38,856 nucleotides of DNA from an uncultured bacterium (lineage in GTDB: Bacteria > Actinomycetota > Coriobacteriia > Coriobacteriales > Eggerthellaceae): positions 1-38,856 of the forward strand of contig CALADF010000034.1 of NCBI GenBank assembly GCA_937890835.1. Direction: 5' to 3'. The notes below the pieces were generated by a model. It made no database searches, was not told the DNA's origin, and saw only the letters and a program-made list of their open reading frames with translations. The stretch's first letter is position 1; the number at the start of each line of letters is the position of its first letter. The translations under genes and the position numbers were made by a program. Positions 7,476 to 16,436 of this stretch are shown here, in pieces.

Positions 7476-9659
7476 CTACATGACCTTGGTGCTCTCAACC
7501 TTCTCGACGAACTTCGACACGATCTTGATGAGCGGATTGCGCAGCACGAGGCCCAAAAGAACGAACGGGATGCAGAACAGCAGCAGCACGCCTATCTCGA
7601 TCCAGAAATCGCCCTGATACACGCCGAACATCGCGGCGCGCATGGCGTTGACCGCGTGCGTGATCGGCAGGTACGGGCTAAGGTTCTGGACGAAGTCGGG
7701 AAGAAGCTGCAAAGGATAGCTGCCGCCGCCGCCCGAAACCTGAATGATCAGCAAAAACACCGAAAGAGCTTTGCCCAAGTTGGCGAAGGAAACCACCAAC
7801 GTGTAGATGATGAAGGCGAAAACGAGCCCCGCCACCCAGAAGCAAACGAGATACAAAAGAGGATCCGCGACCTGAACCCGCAAGAACAGCATGTTTCCCA
7901 ATGCCAAAATCGTGCTCTGAAGCAAGGAGAGCAACGCGACCGACCCGAATCTGCCGAGAAACAGCTGAGGAGCCGTCGGGTTGTCGAGCTGCTCGAGCGT
8001 GCGTGCCCCGGGCACCACTTTAAGCGTGACCATCATCAGAAGCGCGCCGATCCAAAGCGCGAGCGTCGTGTACAAAGGCGACATAGCCGAACCGAAATCA
8101 TCCACGGGATAGATCGCGTGGCGGTCGAGCTGCACCGGGGCAGACAAAGCCGACGCGAGCGCCGTGGGATCAGATCCGATGATCTCGCGAAGAGCGTCGA
8201 TATCCCCTGCCGCCAACGCCTCGTTCATACGTTGGCTCAGCTGCGCGAGGCTCTCGGAAGTCTGCGACAACTCGCTCGACGCCTCGTCGAGCTTCTGCTT
8301 GGCGTTGCCGAGCACGCTTGACATAGAGTTCGCCGTGCCGGACAGATCGCCTCCCACCGAGGTGAGCAGAGCCGTCGTCGACGAGAGGGACGATCCCGCG
8401 TCAGTGACCGTGGAGGCCAACTCGTCAAGGCTCGGCTTGATGTTCTGGTCGTATTCGACCTTGGCGTCACCAAGGCTTTGAGACGCCTGATCGGCGAGCT
8501 GCTTGATCTCGGCGTGTTTCGCCTGCGCATCGGCATTGCCCGCCTCGACCCCGTCCGCGCCCGAGCGCAACGCGTCACGCAACTGCTCCTGTAGCTCGAT
8601 GGAGGCGTTGAGCCGTGTTATCAACGTGTCGATGAGCGGCTGATCGTCTGCGGGAAGCGATGGTTTCACCTGCTCGAGGGAGGCGACGAGGCTGCGATAG
8701 CCCTCGATTTGTCGATCGATTGAATCGGACTGCGAGCGCATCTGCGAAGCCGCGTTCGCGGACAGAGCGTCCGTTGACGCGAACGCCGCGTCAACCGCCT
8801 CGCCGACCGCACCGTAGCTCTCCGAGCTTTGGGACAACGCCGTGGAAAGAGCCGTCATCGAGGACTCCATCGCGCCGGCGATGTCGCCGGCCGCCTGCTT
8901 GGCATCTCCGATGGAAGACACCACGTCGCTTGATGCATCCTTCACCTGGGCGATGAGCTTCGCCGAGTCTTCGATGATCGCCTGAGACGAGACGAGCACC
9001 GACGAGTACGTGGTCAAAAGCGACGACGCCTTCGCCATTTGGGATCCGAGGGAGGCGACGTGCTTGCTCAAATCGCCGAGACGTCCCTGGAGGTCGGCGT
9101 CGTCGGCGTACTCGAACACAGCGGACGAAATGCCCAACGCAGCCTCGGAGAGCGTCTTGGCGAACACCTGGTTCACCTCGGCGGAAACCTTATCGGCTCC
9201 CTGGTCGGTCAGTTTGGGCGCGATGGCGTTCTTCTTCTCGTTCGAGTAGTAGATTATCTCCGCATGCTCGACGTCATCGGAGAAAAACGTCATCATGTCA
9301 CGGCTGAACGACTCGGGGATGACGACGGCGGCGTAATAGCGCCCCGACTTCGCGCCGTCAATCGCATCGTCGACACTCGTGAACGTCCATTCGAGCTGAT
9401 CGTTCGCTCGAAGCTCGGAGACGACCTTCTCGCCGATGTTCACCTCGATGGGCATGAGATCGCTCGAATACCCCTCATCGGCGTTGGCAACGGCCACCTT
9501 AAGGTTCCCCGTGTTGTCGAAGACGTTCCAGCAGGCTATGAGGTTGTACCAAGAGAACAGCGACGGCAGAAACACCAGCCCCAACACGATGATGACGGTG
9601 ACCACGTTGCTCGTCAGTCGCTTGAGATCGCCGCAGAACAAGGTCCAGATGTTTCTCAT
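7476..9659 (-). CDS. YhgE/Pip family membrane protein (727 aa)
   Basis: A membrane protein of the YhgE/Pip (phage infection protein) family. It has one N-terminal helix (about residues 20-42) ending in the family hallmark 'LPSLFSWYN...NTGNLKVAVAN'. A long extracytoplasmic region of roughly 480 residues follows, much of it A/S/D/Q-rich and predicted coiled coil. The C-terminal ABC-2-like block has about five helices from residue ~540. Known relatives include the phage receptor Pip of Lactococcus and EsaA/YueB of type VII secretion loci, but no other secretion gene is in the window. Its ATG overlaps the stop of the upstream paralogue by four bases (ATGA), so the two are translationally coupled and may form a heterodimer. 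Confidence 0.88.
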   Translation of the reverse strand: MRNIWTLFCGDLKRLTSNVVTVIIVLGLVFLPSLFSWYNLIACWNVFDNTGNLKVAVANADEGYSSDLMPIEVNIGEKVVSELRANDQLEWTFTSVDDAIDGAKSGRYYAAVVIPESFSRDMMTFFSDDVEHAEIIYYSNEKKNAIAPKLTDQGADKVSAEVNQVFAKTLSEAALGISSAVFEYADDADLQGRLGDLSKHVASLGSQMAKASSLLTTYSSVLVSSQAIIEDSAKLIAQVKDASSDVVSSIGDAKQAAGDIAGAMESSMTALSTALSQSSESYGAVGEAVDAAFASTDALSANAASQMRSQSDSIDRQIEGYRSLVASLEQVKPSLPADDQPLIDTLITRLNASIELQEQLRDALRSGADGVEAGNADAQAKHAEIKQLADQASQSLGDAKVEYDQNIKPSLDELASTVTDAGSSLSSTTALLTSVGGDLSGTANSMSSVLGNAKQKLDEASSELSQTSESLAQLSQRMNEALAAGDIDALREIIGSDPTALASALSAPVQLDRHAIYPVDDFGSAMSPLYTTLALWIGALLMMVTLKVVPGARTLEQLDNPTAPQLFLGRFGSVALLSLLQSTILALGNMLFLRVQVADPLLYLVCFWVAGLVFAFIIYTLVVSFANLGKALSVFLLIIQVSGGGGSYPLQLLPDFVQNLSPYLPITHAVNAMRAAMFGVYQGDFWIEIGVLLLFCIPFVLLGLVLRNPLIKIVSKFVEKVESTKVM

Positions 9660-12301
9660 CGAGCGCCTCCTTCCGCTTCGTCATCATCGGGCACGTCAGT
9701 CGTTGCAGGGGCGTCGGTTTTGAATGCGACGCGACGAGACGTCACGACCTCACCGTTCGCCACGACGTTGCGCGTCGCGTACAGCGCGCGGACTTCCTCG
9801 TCGCTCATCGACTCGAGGCACACCTGCCTGCCGAGGCTGTCGCGCACCGCTTCCACGATGACCAAGAAGGTGATGATGATCACAAGCCAGACCAGCCAAC
9901 CGGTCAGCATGACCACCTTCTCCGTCTCGGTGATGGCGAACACGGCGGTCGCTATCACGGGAACGACGATGCCGAGCACCAACGCACCCCATTTGAAACG
10001 CGGGTAAAGCCCCATGAAGCGCTCAACGCGCGCGTCGATGGCCTCGCGGTACTCATCCCTATCGGACAGAACGCGTATGAGCTGCGCGACACGGAAGCGA
10101 CGCGCGGGAAGTTGGACGGGTTCCCCGTTGATGATGTCGCTCTCCTCGATCTGGCGCGCGAAAAGCCTGTTGAGATTCGTCACGTAAGGTCGCAACAGGA
10201 CGCCGATGGCCGTGAACACGACGAAGAACGCGACGAGCACGCCCACATAGCTCAGCCATGCGCCATCATAGAACCCGGCGATGGTCTCGCGGATGGCGTT
10301 GATGCCGTAGGTGAACGGGAACAACGGGTAGACGAACTGGTAAAAGCTCGGCGTCATCTCGATCGGGTACAAACCCGTCGCCCCCGGGATCTGGACGAAA
10401 ACGAGAATGACGCATATGGCCTTGCCGATATGCTGGAACGTCGAGGACAACGTGTACTGGATAGCCAGATAAACGAGCGAGCACAGCATGGCGGTCACGA
10501 AAAACGCCGGCGCGTTCACCGTCTGCACGCCGATGACCAAGCACCCCGCGCAGCACACGATCGCCTGCAAAACCACGATGATGGCGAGCAAAAGACCGCG
10601 ACCGAAGAACCTCTGCGCGATGGTGAGGTTGCCCACGCCCTCGTCATCAACCTCGATGCGCAAGATGACCATGAGCATGAACACGCCGATCCACAGCGTC
10701 AAATTGATGAACAATGGCGCCATGGCCGACCCGAACGCGTTGAGGGGGTACAGCTCCTCGGTCTCCACCTGCGTCGGGGACATCATGAAATCGGCGATTT
10801 TGGCAGGGTCGATCTTTCCATCCGAGCCGAACAGCGACGACACCGCCGTCGAAGACCCGACGGCGGCCAGATCAGTCTTCACGATATCGAGATCGCCGCC
10901 GATATCGCCGAGAAGCGTCTCGGTTTGGGAAAGGGCTCCTGCGGAAGTGGAAAGCGTCGGCCCGAGCTGGTCGAGCACCATAACCGCCTGATCGATGAGC
11001 AGAACCTGATTGGAGACCGCGGCGCCAAGACCGCTCGCCGAGCTACCGAGCCTGCCGAGTCCGTCGCTCACGGCGGGAATGGTGGTGCCTGAAAGCGTTG
11101 AGCGATACTCATCAACGTTGCCGAGCGTCGATTGGACCGCCGTGTTCGTAGCCGAGGCTGCGCCTGCGATGGCTTGCGCGGTTGCGGCGGTATCACCCGA
11201 AAGCACGCCGAGCCCCTCAAGCGTGGCCTTCGCATCTTCGTTGCTTTGCCGAAGCTGCCCGATGACAGCTCCGAGCTCCTCTTTACCAGGTTGACCGTCG
11301 GGCATCGCCTCTTGAGCCTTCTGGAGCAGGGCGAGCACCTGCTCGTTCTCCTGAACGACCGCCTGACCGCGCGCGATAGCAGCGTCAACCTCGCCCTGGG
11401 CGGCCGTGACCGACGAGGCCGCCTTCCCCACCGCATCGTTGACCTGAGTGGATGTGCGCGAAATGAGAGAGGAACCCTGATCGAGCACGGTGCCCATGGA
11501 GGTAGAGAATTTGACGATTTGCGTGTTGGCGCTCGCCGTGATACCCGCCGCGTTAGATAAAGCAAGCGACAAGGTGGCGACGTCCTCCTTCGCCTGGGCG
11601 AGGGCGGTCTTCGCCGTCTCGGTCTTGCCGACCGCATCCGAGGAGGCTTGCGACAGAGCCGTCAGGGCCTCACGCGCCTCGGCGATGCCGGCCTGAGCTT
11701 CGTCGATGCGGGCGAGCGCGCCGCCCTTAGACGCTGCGGCGTTCGCATTCGCCTTGTCGAGCTCCTGGTTGAGCACCGACGCGACCGTTGAACTGACTGT
11801 CGACACGAACGTATCGTTGATGGTGGTGTCAAGCGTGCTCGCGCCCGTATCGGTGATCTTCGGGGAAACCGGCCCGAGTTTCTCATTCACGTAGTACTCG
11901 AGCTGCGGTTGTTTGAAATCGCCGGACAAAAGCGTCGTGACATCGGAGCTGAAGTCCTCGGGAATGATGAACAGGGCGTAAGTCTTGCCCGATTCAAGCT
12001 CCTTCATGCCCTCTTCGCGCGTCACGAACGCCCATCCGAGCTGATCGTTCTCCTCCAACTGCGCAACCACGTCGTCGCCGAGCTGAAGATCCCCCAACGT
12101 ATCGTCATGCGCACCCGCGTCTTCGTTGACGACGCACACGCGAAGGTTGCCCGTGTTCTCGTAGGGATCCCAGAAACCCAAGACGTTGAACCACGTGTAA
12201 AGGGAGGGAAGCACGATCAAGAACAAGATGACGAGCCACGCTTGCGGCACTTTGGCTATGCGCTTCACATCGCGCCAGAACACACGAAAGACGTTTCGCA
12301 C
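9656..12301 (-). CDS. YhgE/Pip family membrane protein with a C-terminal extension (881 aa)
   Basis: The larger paralogue of the YhgE/Pip pair. The N-terminal helix with 'LPSLYTWFN...ENTGNLRVCVVN' matches the hallmark of its neighbour. A long alanine- and serine-rich extracytoplasmic coiled-coil region follows, then a five-helix ABC-2-like block. Unlike the downstream copy it carries about 173 extra residues, with two more helices and a charged acidic tail. The frame is open up to 12424, but a GTG at 12301 preceded by GAGGAGG at ideal spacing gives a start directly before the family's normal N terminus (V-R-N-V-F). It overlaps the next gene by four bases. A promoter candidate lies at 12335-12363. 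Confidence 0.87.
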   Translation of the reverse strand: MRNVFRVFWRDVKRIAKVPQAWLVILFLIVLPSLYTWFNVLGFWDPYENTGNLRVCVVNEDAGAHDDTLGDLQLGDDVVAQLEENDQLGWAFVTREEGMKELESGKTYALFIIPEDFSSDVTTLLSGDFKQPQLEYYVNEKLGPVSPKITDTGASTLDTTINDTFVSTVSSTVASVLNQELDKANANAAASKGGALARIDEAQAGIAEAREALTALSQASSDAVGKTETAKTALAQAKEDVATLSLALSNAAGITASANTQIVKFSTSMGTVLDQGSSLISRTSTQVNDAVGKAASSVTAAQGEVDAAIARGQAVVQENEQVLALLQKAQEAMPDGQPGKEELGAVIGQLRQSNEDAKATLEGLGVLSGDTAATAQAIAGAASATNTAVQSTLGNVDEYRSTLSGTTIPAVSDGLGRLGSSASGLGAAVSNQVLLIDQAVMVLDQLGPTLSTSAGALSQTETLLGDIGGDLDIVKTDLAAVGSSTAVSSLFGSDGKIDPAKIADFMMSPTQVETEELYPLNAFGSAMAPLFINLTLWIGVFMLMVILRIEVDDEGVGNLTIAQRFFGRGLLLAIIVVLQAIVCCAGCLVIGVQTVNAPAFFVTAMLCSLVYLAIQYTLSSTFQHIGKAICVILVFVQIPGATGLYPIEMTPSFYQFVYPLFPFTYGINAIRETIAGFYDGAWLSYVGVLVAFFVVFTAIGVLLRPYVTNLNRLFARQIEESDIINGEPVQLPARRFRVAQLIRVLSDRDEYREAIDARVERFMGLYPRFKWGALVLGIVVPVIATAVFAITETEKVVMLTGWLVWLVIIITFLVIVEAVRDSLGRQVCLESMSDEEVRALYATRNVVANGEVVTSRRVAFKTDAPATTDVPDDDEAEGGAR

Positions 12302-12334
12302 GATGCCTCCTCGTAATAGTTCGATCAATCCAAG

Positions 12335-12363
12335 CCTATAGATTAACACGCCACACTTGTCCA
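12335..12363 (-). promoter_or_regulatory. Promoter candidate for the YhgE/Pip pair
   Basis: On the minus strand, TGGACA (complement of 12358-12363), a 17-base spacer and TATAGG (complement of 12335-12340) lie about 35 bases before the GTG start. The boxes match consensus at five and four of six positions. Confidence 0.5.
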
Positions 12364-12543
12364 TTATCTCATGCGGATCGTCCTTCATATCATTTCCGCG
12401 AGCTTTGTTTGCCGCCCCCGTCATCTCGCATGAGACGCGCCCTTCCCCGCCCGCAAAACTGCGGAAACGCGTTTACAATGCGAAGCGCCGACGAATGTCC
12501 CACGAGCAGCATAAACCCGCCCTTCAAGGCGAAAAGCATTATC

Positions 12544-12565
12544 GAACAATGTTCATTTAATGAAC
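12544..12565. promoter_or_regulatory. Overlapping palindromes, candidate TetR-type operator
   Basis: GTTCAT-TTA-ATGAAC (12551-12565) is a perfect 6-3-6 palindrome. It overlaps GAAC-AAT-GTTC (12544-12554), giving three regularly placed GAAC/GTTC half-sites. Its position about 60 bases upstream of the rightward -10, between divergent genes, suggests a regulator site; the protein is unknown. Confidence 0.45.
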
Positions 12566-12644
12566 GTCGCTCAGAAACAATTCGGCTGCGGATGTTCCCC
12601 TCTATTATGAGCTCGTAATCATCAACCGCTACAGAAGGATCGAC

Positions 12645-13076
12645 ATGAAACCGTCCACCCTTGTTAAAACCGCGCTTGTCTACGCCGTCGCAGCATTGGC
12701 CTCCGGCGTCTTCTACCGCGAGTTCACCAAGATCAACGACTTCAATGGAATCACCGCGCTCGGCGTCACGCATGTTCACCTGTTCGCACTCGGCACGTTG
12801 CTTTTCCTCGTCCTCGCTGCGTTCGCGCTTTCAACCGATATCTTGTCCGATAAACGCTTCAAGCCGTTCTTCATCCTGCACAACATCGCCCTTCCTTTCT
12901 GCGTCGTCATGTTCTACGTGCGCGGCATCGTCGAAGTGCTCGGCGTAGCAGCGCCCGACGCGGCAATCGCCGGCATGGCGGGTCTTTCGCATATCGCACT
13001 CGCCGTATCCATCGTCTTAGGCTGCCTGTGCGTCATCAAGGCCGTGAAAGCCAAGGAGATCCGCGCGAAAGCTTAA
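12645..13076 (+). CDS. DUF2871-like four-helix membrane protein
   Basis: A 143-residue integral membrane protein with four hydrophobic helices (about residues 6-24, 42-64, 78-98 and 112-132). 'GVTHVHLFALGTLLFL' and 'LSHIALAVSIVLG' place conserved histidines at helix ends. I recognise the layout as that of the DUF2871 family, moderately securely; the function is unknown. The ATG has AGAAGGA upstream. It is divergent from the YhgE pair and is followed by a very strong hairpin, so it is probably transcribed alone. Confidence 0.7.
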   Translation: MKPSTLVKTALVYAVAALASGVFYREFTKINDFNGITALGVTHVHLFALGTLLFLVLAAFALSTDILSDKRFKPFFILHNIALPFCVVMFYVRGIVEVLGVAAPDAAIAGMAGLSHIALAVSIVLGCLCVIKAVKAKEIRAKA

Positions 13077-13111
13077 ACGACGTCCACGGCGAAAGCATCT
13101 GAGAGCCTTCA

Positions 13112-13158
13112 AGGGGAGCCTGAGCCTGTCGAACGCATCGGCAGGCTCAGGCTCCCCT
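13112..13158 (+). terminator. Long 17-bp hairpin after the DUF2871-like gene
   Basis: A perfect 17-bp stem (13112-13128 with 13142-13158) and a 13-base loop lie 36 bases after the stop. The tail is CTATAT rather than a run of T. The left arm reads GAGCCTGTCGAAC into the loop, a motif that recurs in many unrelated GC-rich genomes at gene ends. Confidence 0.65.
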
Positions 13159-13188
13159 ATCTCTATATATATGCAACAAAGCCCGGGT

Positions 13189-13194
13189 TATAAT
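13189..13194 (+). promoter_or_regulatory. Consensus -10 of the LytTR gene
   Basis: A perfect TATAAT lies about 89 bases before the LytTR start. The -35 position (13166-13171) reads TATATA and is far from consensus, which would fit dependence on an activator. Confidence 0.45.
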
Positions 13195-13282
13195 CTGGCG
13201 CAACCCTCCGATTTCGCAACAGAACCCCCGCGCGCACGCCGTGGCAAACGTCTTGCCGTGCGCTGAACCCAAGGAGAACCGC

Positions 13283-14140
13283 ATGGAAGCGTCGAAGGCT
13301 CAACTTCCCCGTCTCACCGAAGAGGCCATCCGCGCATATTACAAGCTCGACTTCCAACCCATGCTCGACGCGATCTCCCCCGACTGTCTCTTCATCGGCG
13401 CGGCGTCGGACATCTACCGAGGCCTCGCCGAGATGCTCGACGACATGGACAACATCAAAAACGTCCCGACCTTTTCCATGTGCAATCAGAAATTCGAGCT
13501 TGTTGACACCCAATGCCCCGATCAGGCAATTGTTTTCGGCGAATACGATATGGAATCCGATTTCGGGTTCGACATGATCATCGCGGTTCACCAACGCATC
13601 ACCGTCTCGCTTCGAAGAAACGGTTCTTCCTGGGAGATGTACTGCGTGCACAGCTCCAACGAATGGAACGAGCCCGACGCAGGGGAGATATTCCCCACCT
13701 TCGTCAGCAAGCAGACGTTCCGGTATTTGAAGAAGATCATGCGCGCCAGCGCCGAAAGCCTTGAGAGCCGCAAGCGCGTCTCCTTCAGCGTCGACGGCGC
13801 GACCATGCCCATCAACCCCGACGTCATCTTGTACGCAGAGTCCGCTGGCAAGCAATCGGTGCTGCACCTCGCCGACCGGAAGATCACCGTCAACGCGATG
13901 CTGAACAACGTCGCGAACGCGCTGCCACCTGGCTTCATCCGCACGCATCGTTACTATCTCGTCAACACGGCACACGTCGAGCGCATCGAGCACCACCGCA
14001 TCACCCTTTCCAACGACGACGAGTTGCCCATACCCGAGCGTCGTGCGAAGGAGGTTCGAGAAGCGCTGATTGCCGCCATGAAAAACGAAGGGAATGCCGA
14101 TTCTCTGCTCATACACCGAGATAAGCCGAATTCTCCTTGA
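13283..14140 (+). CDS. SnoaL/NTF2-like sensor with LytTR DNA-binding domain
   Basis: A 285-residue regulator. Residues ~1-130 look like an NTF2/SnoaL-type alpha+beta fold ('EEAIRAYYKLDFQPMLDAI', 'FIGAASDIYRG', 'ITVSLRRNGSSWEMYCVHSS'), which in such proteins acts as a sensor or dimer domain. Residues ~165-265 are a LytTR DNA-binding domain, seen in 'PDVILYAESAGKQSVLHLADRKI', 'GFIRTHRYYLVNTAHVERI' and 'ELPIPERRAKEVREAL'. The frame opens at 13241, but the ATG at 13283 has AAGGAG at good spacing. There is no receiver domain, so it is a one-component regulator. Its stop overlaps a promoter for the downstream exporter, a likely target. Confidence 0.8.
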   Translation: MEASKAQLPRLTEEAIRAYYKLDFQPMLDAISPDCLFIGAASDIYRGLAEMLDDMDNIKNVPTFSMCNQKFELVDTQCPDQAIVFGEYDMESDFGFDMIIAVHQRITVSLRRNGSSWEMYCVHSSNEWNEPDAGEIFPTFVSKQTFRYLKKIMRASAESLESRKRVSFSVDGATMPINPDVILYAESAGKQSVLHLADRKITVNAMLNNVANALPPGFIRTHRYYLVNTAHVERIEHHRITLSNDDELPIPERRAKEVREALIAAMKNEGNADSLLIHRDKPNSP

Positions 14141-14165
14141 CCCCACCCTGACAGCAAGGTATGGT
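14137..14165 (+). promoter_or_regulatory. Promoter candidate overlapping the LytTR stop codon
   Basis: TTGACC (14137-14142), a 17-base spacer and TATGGT (14160-14165). The -35 overlaps the TGA stop of the regulator. If used, it gives the exporter mRNA a leader of about 240 bases. Confidence 0.45.
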
Positions 14166-14412
14166 AGCCGCCATGCTTCTCATCAAACGTGCATATCGAC
14201 GCGCCCGGATAGCGTCCAACTTCTCCCGCAGCGAGGCCCCTCGCCTTGCGCCTGCATGCACGAAGCTCACCTCGATGCTCATCTAAGCGTCACCCGAATC
14301 AATCTACGTCAAAACTTCGCGCGCGAACCATAAGCCTTCGCTTCGTGCGCCCGCGTTGCAGCCTCGCAGCTGCACGCCCGTTTTCACGCGCCGTATTCGA
14401 AAGGTGACCTCC

Positions 14413-15831
14413 TTGACCAACGAAACCGTAACCGCACAAAACCACAAGGCCTCGAAACACGAGATCCTCATCATCGCCGTCGTCATCGCCGGCGCCTTCC
14501 TCGCCATTTTGAACCAGACCGTCCTCGCCCCCGCCCTGCCCAAGCTCATGGAATCGTTCCAGATCAACGCGGGCACGGCGCAATGGGTGACGAGCATCTA
14601 CATGCTCGTCAACGGCATCATGGTCCCCATTTCGGGATACCTCATCGACCGCTTCCCTACCCGCAAGCTCTTCTTCGCGTCCATGACGACGTTCATCGCG
14701 GGCACCGTCCTGTGCGCCGTAGCGCCCGGTTTCGAAATGCTCATCGTCGGACGCATTCTGCAAGCGGCGGGAGCCGGCGTGCAGCTGCCGCTCGTCGCGG
14801 TCGTGCCCATGCTCATCTTCCCTCCCGAAAAGCGCGGAACCGCCATGGGCATGGCGGGCATCGTCATGTCGGTCGCTCCTGCCGCAGGTCCTGTGGTGGC
14901 GGGAATAATCATCGACGCCATGGGCTGGCGCGCCATGTTCTGGTCCATCGCGCCCCTCGGGCTGATCGTTCTCGTTGCGAGCTTCTTCCTGCTCGGCAAC
15001 GTCGGCGAGTTGAAAAAGCCCAAGCTCGACATCCTCTCCGTGCTTTTGTCCACCATCGCGTTCGGCGGCATGCTCTACGGCTTCTCGAGCGCATCGACCT
15101 TGGGTTGGACCAGCCCTATCGTCATCATCGGAATCGTCGCGGGTGTTGCCTGCCTCGTGCTCTTCGTCAAACGCCAGCGCAATCTCGATGAGCCCCTGCT
15201 GCAAATAAACGCGCTCAAATCGCGCGATTTCGCATGCTCGGCCATCATCGTCACGCTCATCAACTGCGCCGCCGCCGTCACCAACGTGACCCTGCCCATC
15301 TTCCTGCAAAACGTTTTAGGTGCTTCGGCCGCCGCAACGGGCCTCGTCATGATGCCCGCCGCCGCCGTCGGCATCATCATCAGCCCGCTGTCGGGCATCG
15401 TGTTCGACAAGTTCGGTCCGCGCGGCATCACCGTCGGAGGGCTCGTCATCATGACGCTCGCCCTCGCGGGGTTCACCCTGCTCTCCCCCGATTCCACCCT
15501 CATCGTCGCAGCCGTGCTTGTCACGCTGATGGCCACAGGGCAAACACTTGCCAACATGCCCGCGAACACCTGGGGCATCAACGCGCTCTCCAACGACATG
15601 ATCGCCCACGGCAACGCCATCAGCAACACGGGTCGCCAAGTCGGCGGGGCTATCTCCACCGCGCTCATCGTCACCGTCATGACCATGGTGAGCTCGGCAA
15701 ACGCGGCAGCGGGACCGGTTGTATCCACCGCATGCGGCATTCAAGCCGCTTACGGCGCCTGCGCGCTCGTCTCCGCCGTCGCACTCGTGTTCGCCATCGT
15801 CAAAGTACGGTCCGCCAAGAAGGAGGCGTAA
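14413..15831 (+). CDS. DHA2-type MFS exporter
   Basis: A 472-residue, 14-helix drug:H+ antiporter-2 transporter. The first helix carries 'AFLAILNQTVLAPALP', the typical DHA2 motif (LDxTIVNVALP-like). 'GYLIDRFPTRKLF' is MFS motif A, and 'GAAGVQLPLVAVVPM' with 'GPVVAGIIIDAMGWRAMFW' is motif C, the antiporter signature. The start is taken as TTG at 14413, since AAAGGTGA sits about 7 bases before it; an alternative GTG is at 14404. Its stop is 3 bases from the CBS-pair gene, so they form an operon. It lies downstream of the LytTR regulator. The substrate is unknown. Confidence 0.87.
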   Translation: MTNETVTAQNHKASKHEILIIAVVIAGAFLAILNQTVLAPALPKLMESFQINAGTAQWVTSIYMLVNGIMVPISGYLIDRFPTRKLFFASMTTFIAGTVLCAVAPGFEMLIVGRILQAAGAGVQLPLVAVVPMLIFPPEKRGTAMGMAGIVMSVAPAAGPVVAGIIIDAMGWRAMFWSIAPLGLIVLVASFFLLGNVGELKKPKLDILSVLLSTIAFGGMLYGFSSASTLGWTSPIVIIGIVAGVACLVLFVKRQRNLDEPLLQINALKSRDFACSAIIVTLINCAAAVTNVTLPIFLQNVLGASAAATGLVMMPAAAVGIIISPLSGIVFDKFGPRGITVGGLVIMTLALAGFTLLSPDSTLIVAAVLVTLMATGQTLANMPANTWGINALSNDMIAHGNAISNTGRQVGGAISTALIVTVMTMVSSANAAAGPVVSTACGIQAAYGACALVSAVALVFAIVKVRSAKKEA

Positions 15832-15834
15832 GCT

Positions 15835-16317
15835 ATGACAAAGGAAACCGTCGGTCACATCATGGAGCGCAACGCTTACCGATGCCTGGATACCGCAACG
15901 CTCGACGAGGTAACTGCGCAGCTGATCGAGCTTGGCGTGAGCAGCCTTCCCGTCGTCGATGGGCGCGAGCGCGTCGTCGGGTTCATCAGCGACGGCGACA
16001 TCATGCGCGCCATCGCCGAGCATAAAACGCGCTCCATATTCTCGGGCGGCGCACCCACCCTGCTCTATTACGATGACGAATCCGTCGAGGACAAGGTGCG
16101 CTCCCTTAAAACGCGCAACGTCATGGAGCTTGCCGCGCGCAAAGTGCTCTGCGTCACCGAGACGCAGAGCATCGGCCGAGTCGCCGACATACTATCCAAG
16201 AAAAAATTCAAGAAGCTCCCCGTCATCGATGACGACGGAAGGCTCGTCGGCATCATCCGCCGCTCGAGCATCATGAAGTACGTGTTCGACCTACTCTTCA
16301 GCGACCAGGAGGCGTAA
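15835..16317 (+). CDS. Two-CBS-domain protein
   Basis: A 160-residue protein made only of a CBS pair: CBS1 about residues 6-60 ('GHIMERNAYRCLDTATLDEV...VVGFISDGDIMRAI') and CBS2 about 95-155 ('NVMELAARKVLCVTETQSI...LVGIIRRSSIMKYV'). Such Bateman modules bind adenosyl nucleotides and act as regulatory subunits. The ATG follows the exporter stop by three bases, and GGAGG lies within the end of the exporter gene, so the two are coupled. An energy-status regulator of the exporter is an inference; free-standing CBS pairs have many partners. Confidence 0.9.
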   Translation: MTKETVGHIMERNAYRCLDTATLDEVTAQLIELGVSSLPVVDGRERVVGFISDGDIMRAIAEHKTRSIFSGGAPTLLYYDDESVEDKVRSLKTRNVMELAARKVLCVTETQSIGRVADILSKKKFKKLPVIDDDGRLVGIIRRSSIMKYVFDLLFSDQEA

Positions 16318-16436
16318 AGCCGCTTAAAACCCCGCCTATCCCTTCGATTCCTTACATGTCAAGGTAAGTTCGTAAAAACAACAAAATCTTCTCGTGCTAG
16401 TATCCTCTCATCAGGTCACGAGACTGGAGGTGCACG

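Larger units (their letters stand above)
12302..12644. other. Divergent regulatory region, 343 bases
   Basis: No gene is seen here. It holds the leftward promoter of the YhgE pair and the overlapping palindromes at 12544-12565. There is also a possible rightward -10 TATTAT at 12603-12608, without a good -35, for the DUF2871-like gene. Confidence 0.5.

Noticed and set aside
10112..11092. 326-codon plus-strand open frame inside the larger YhgE gene
   Set aside because: It is a low-complexity shadow (D/E/H/R-rich) of a clear gene on the other strand.
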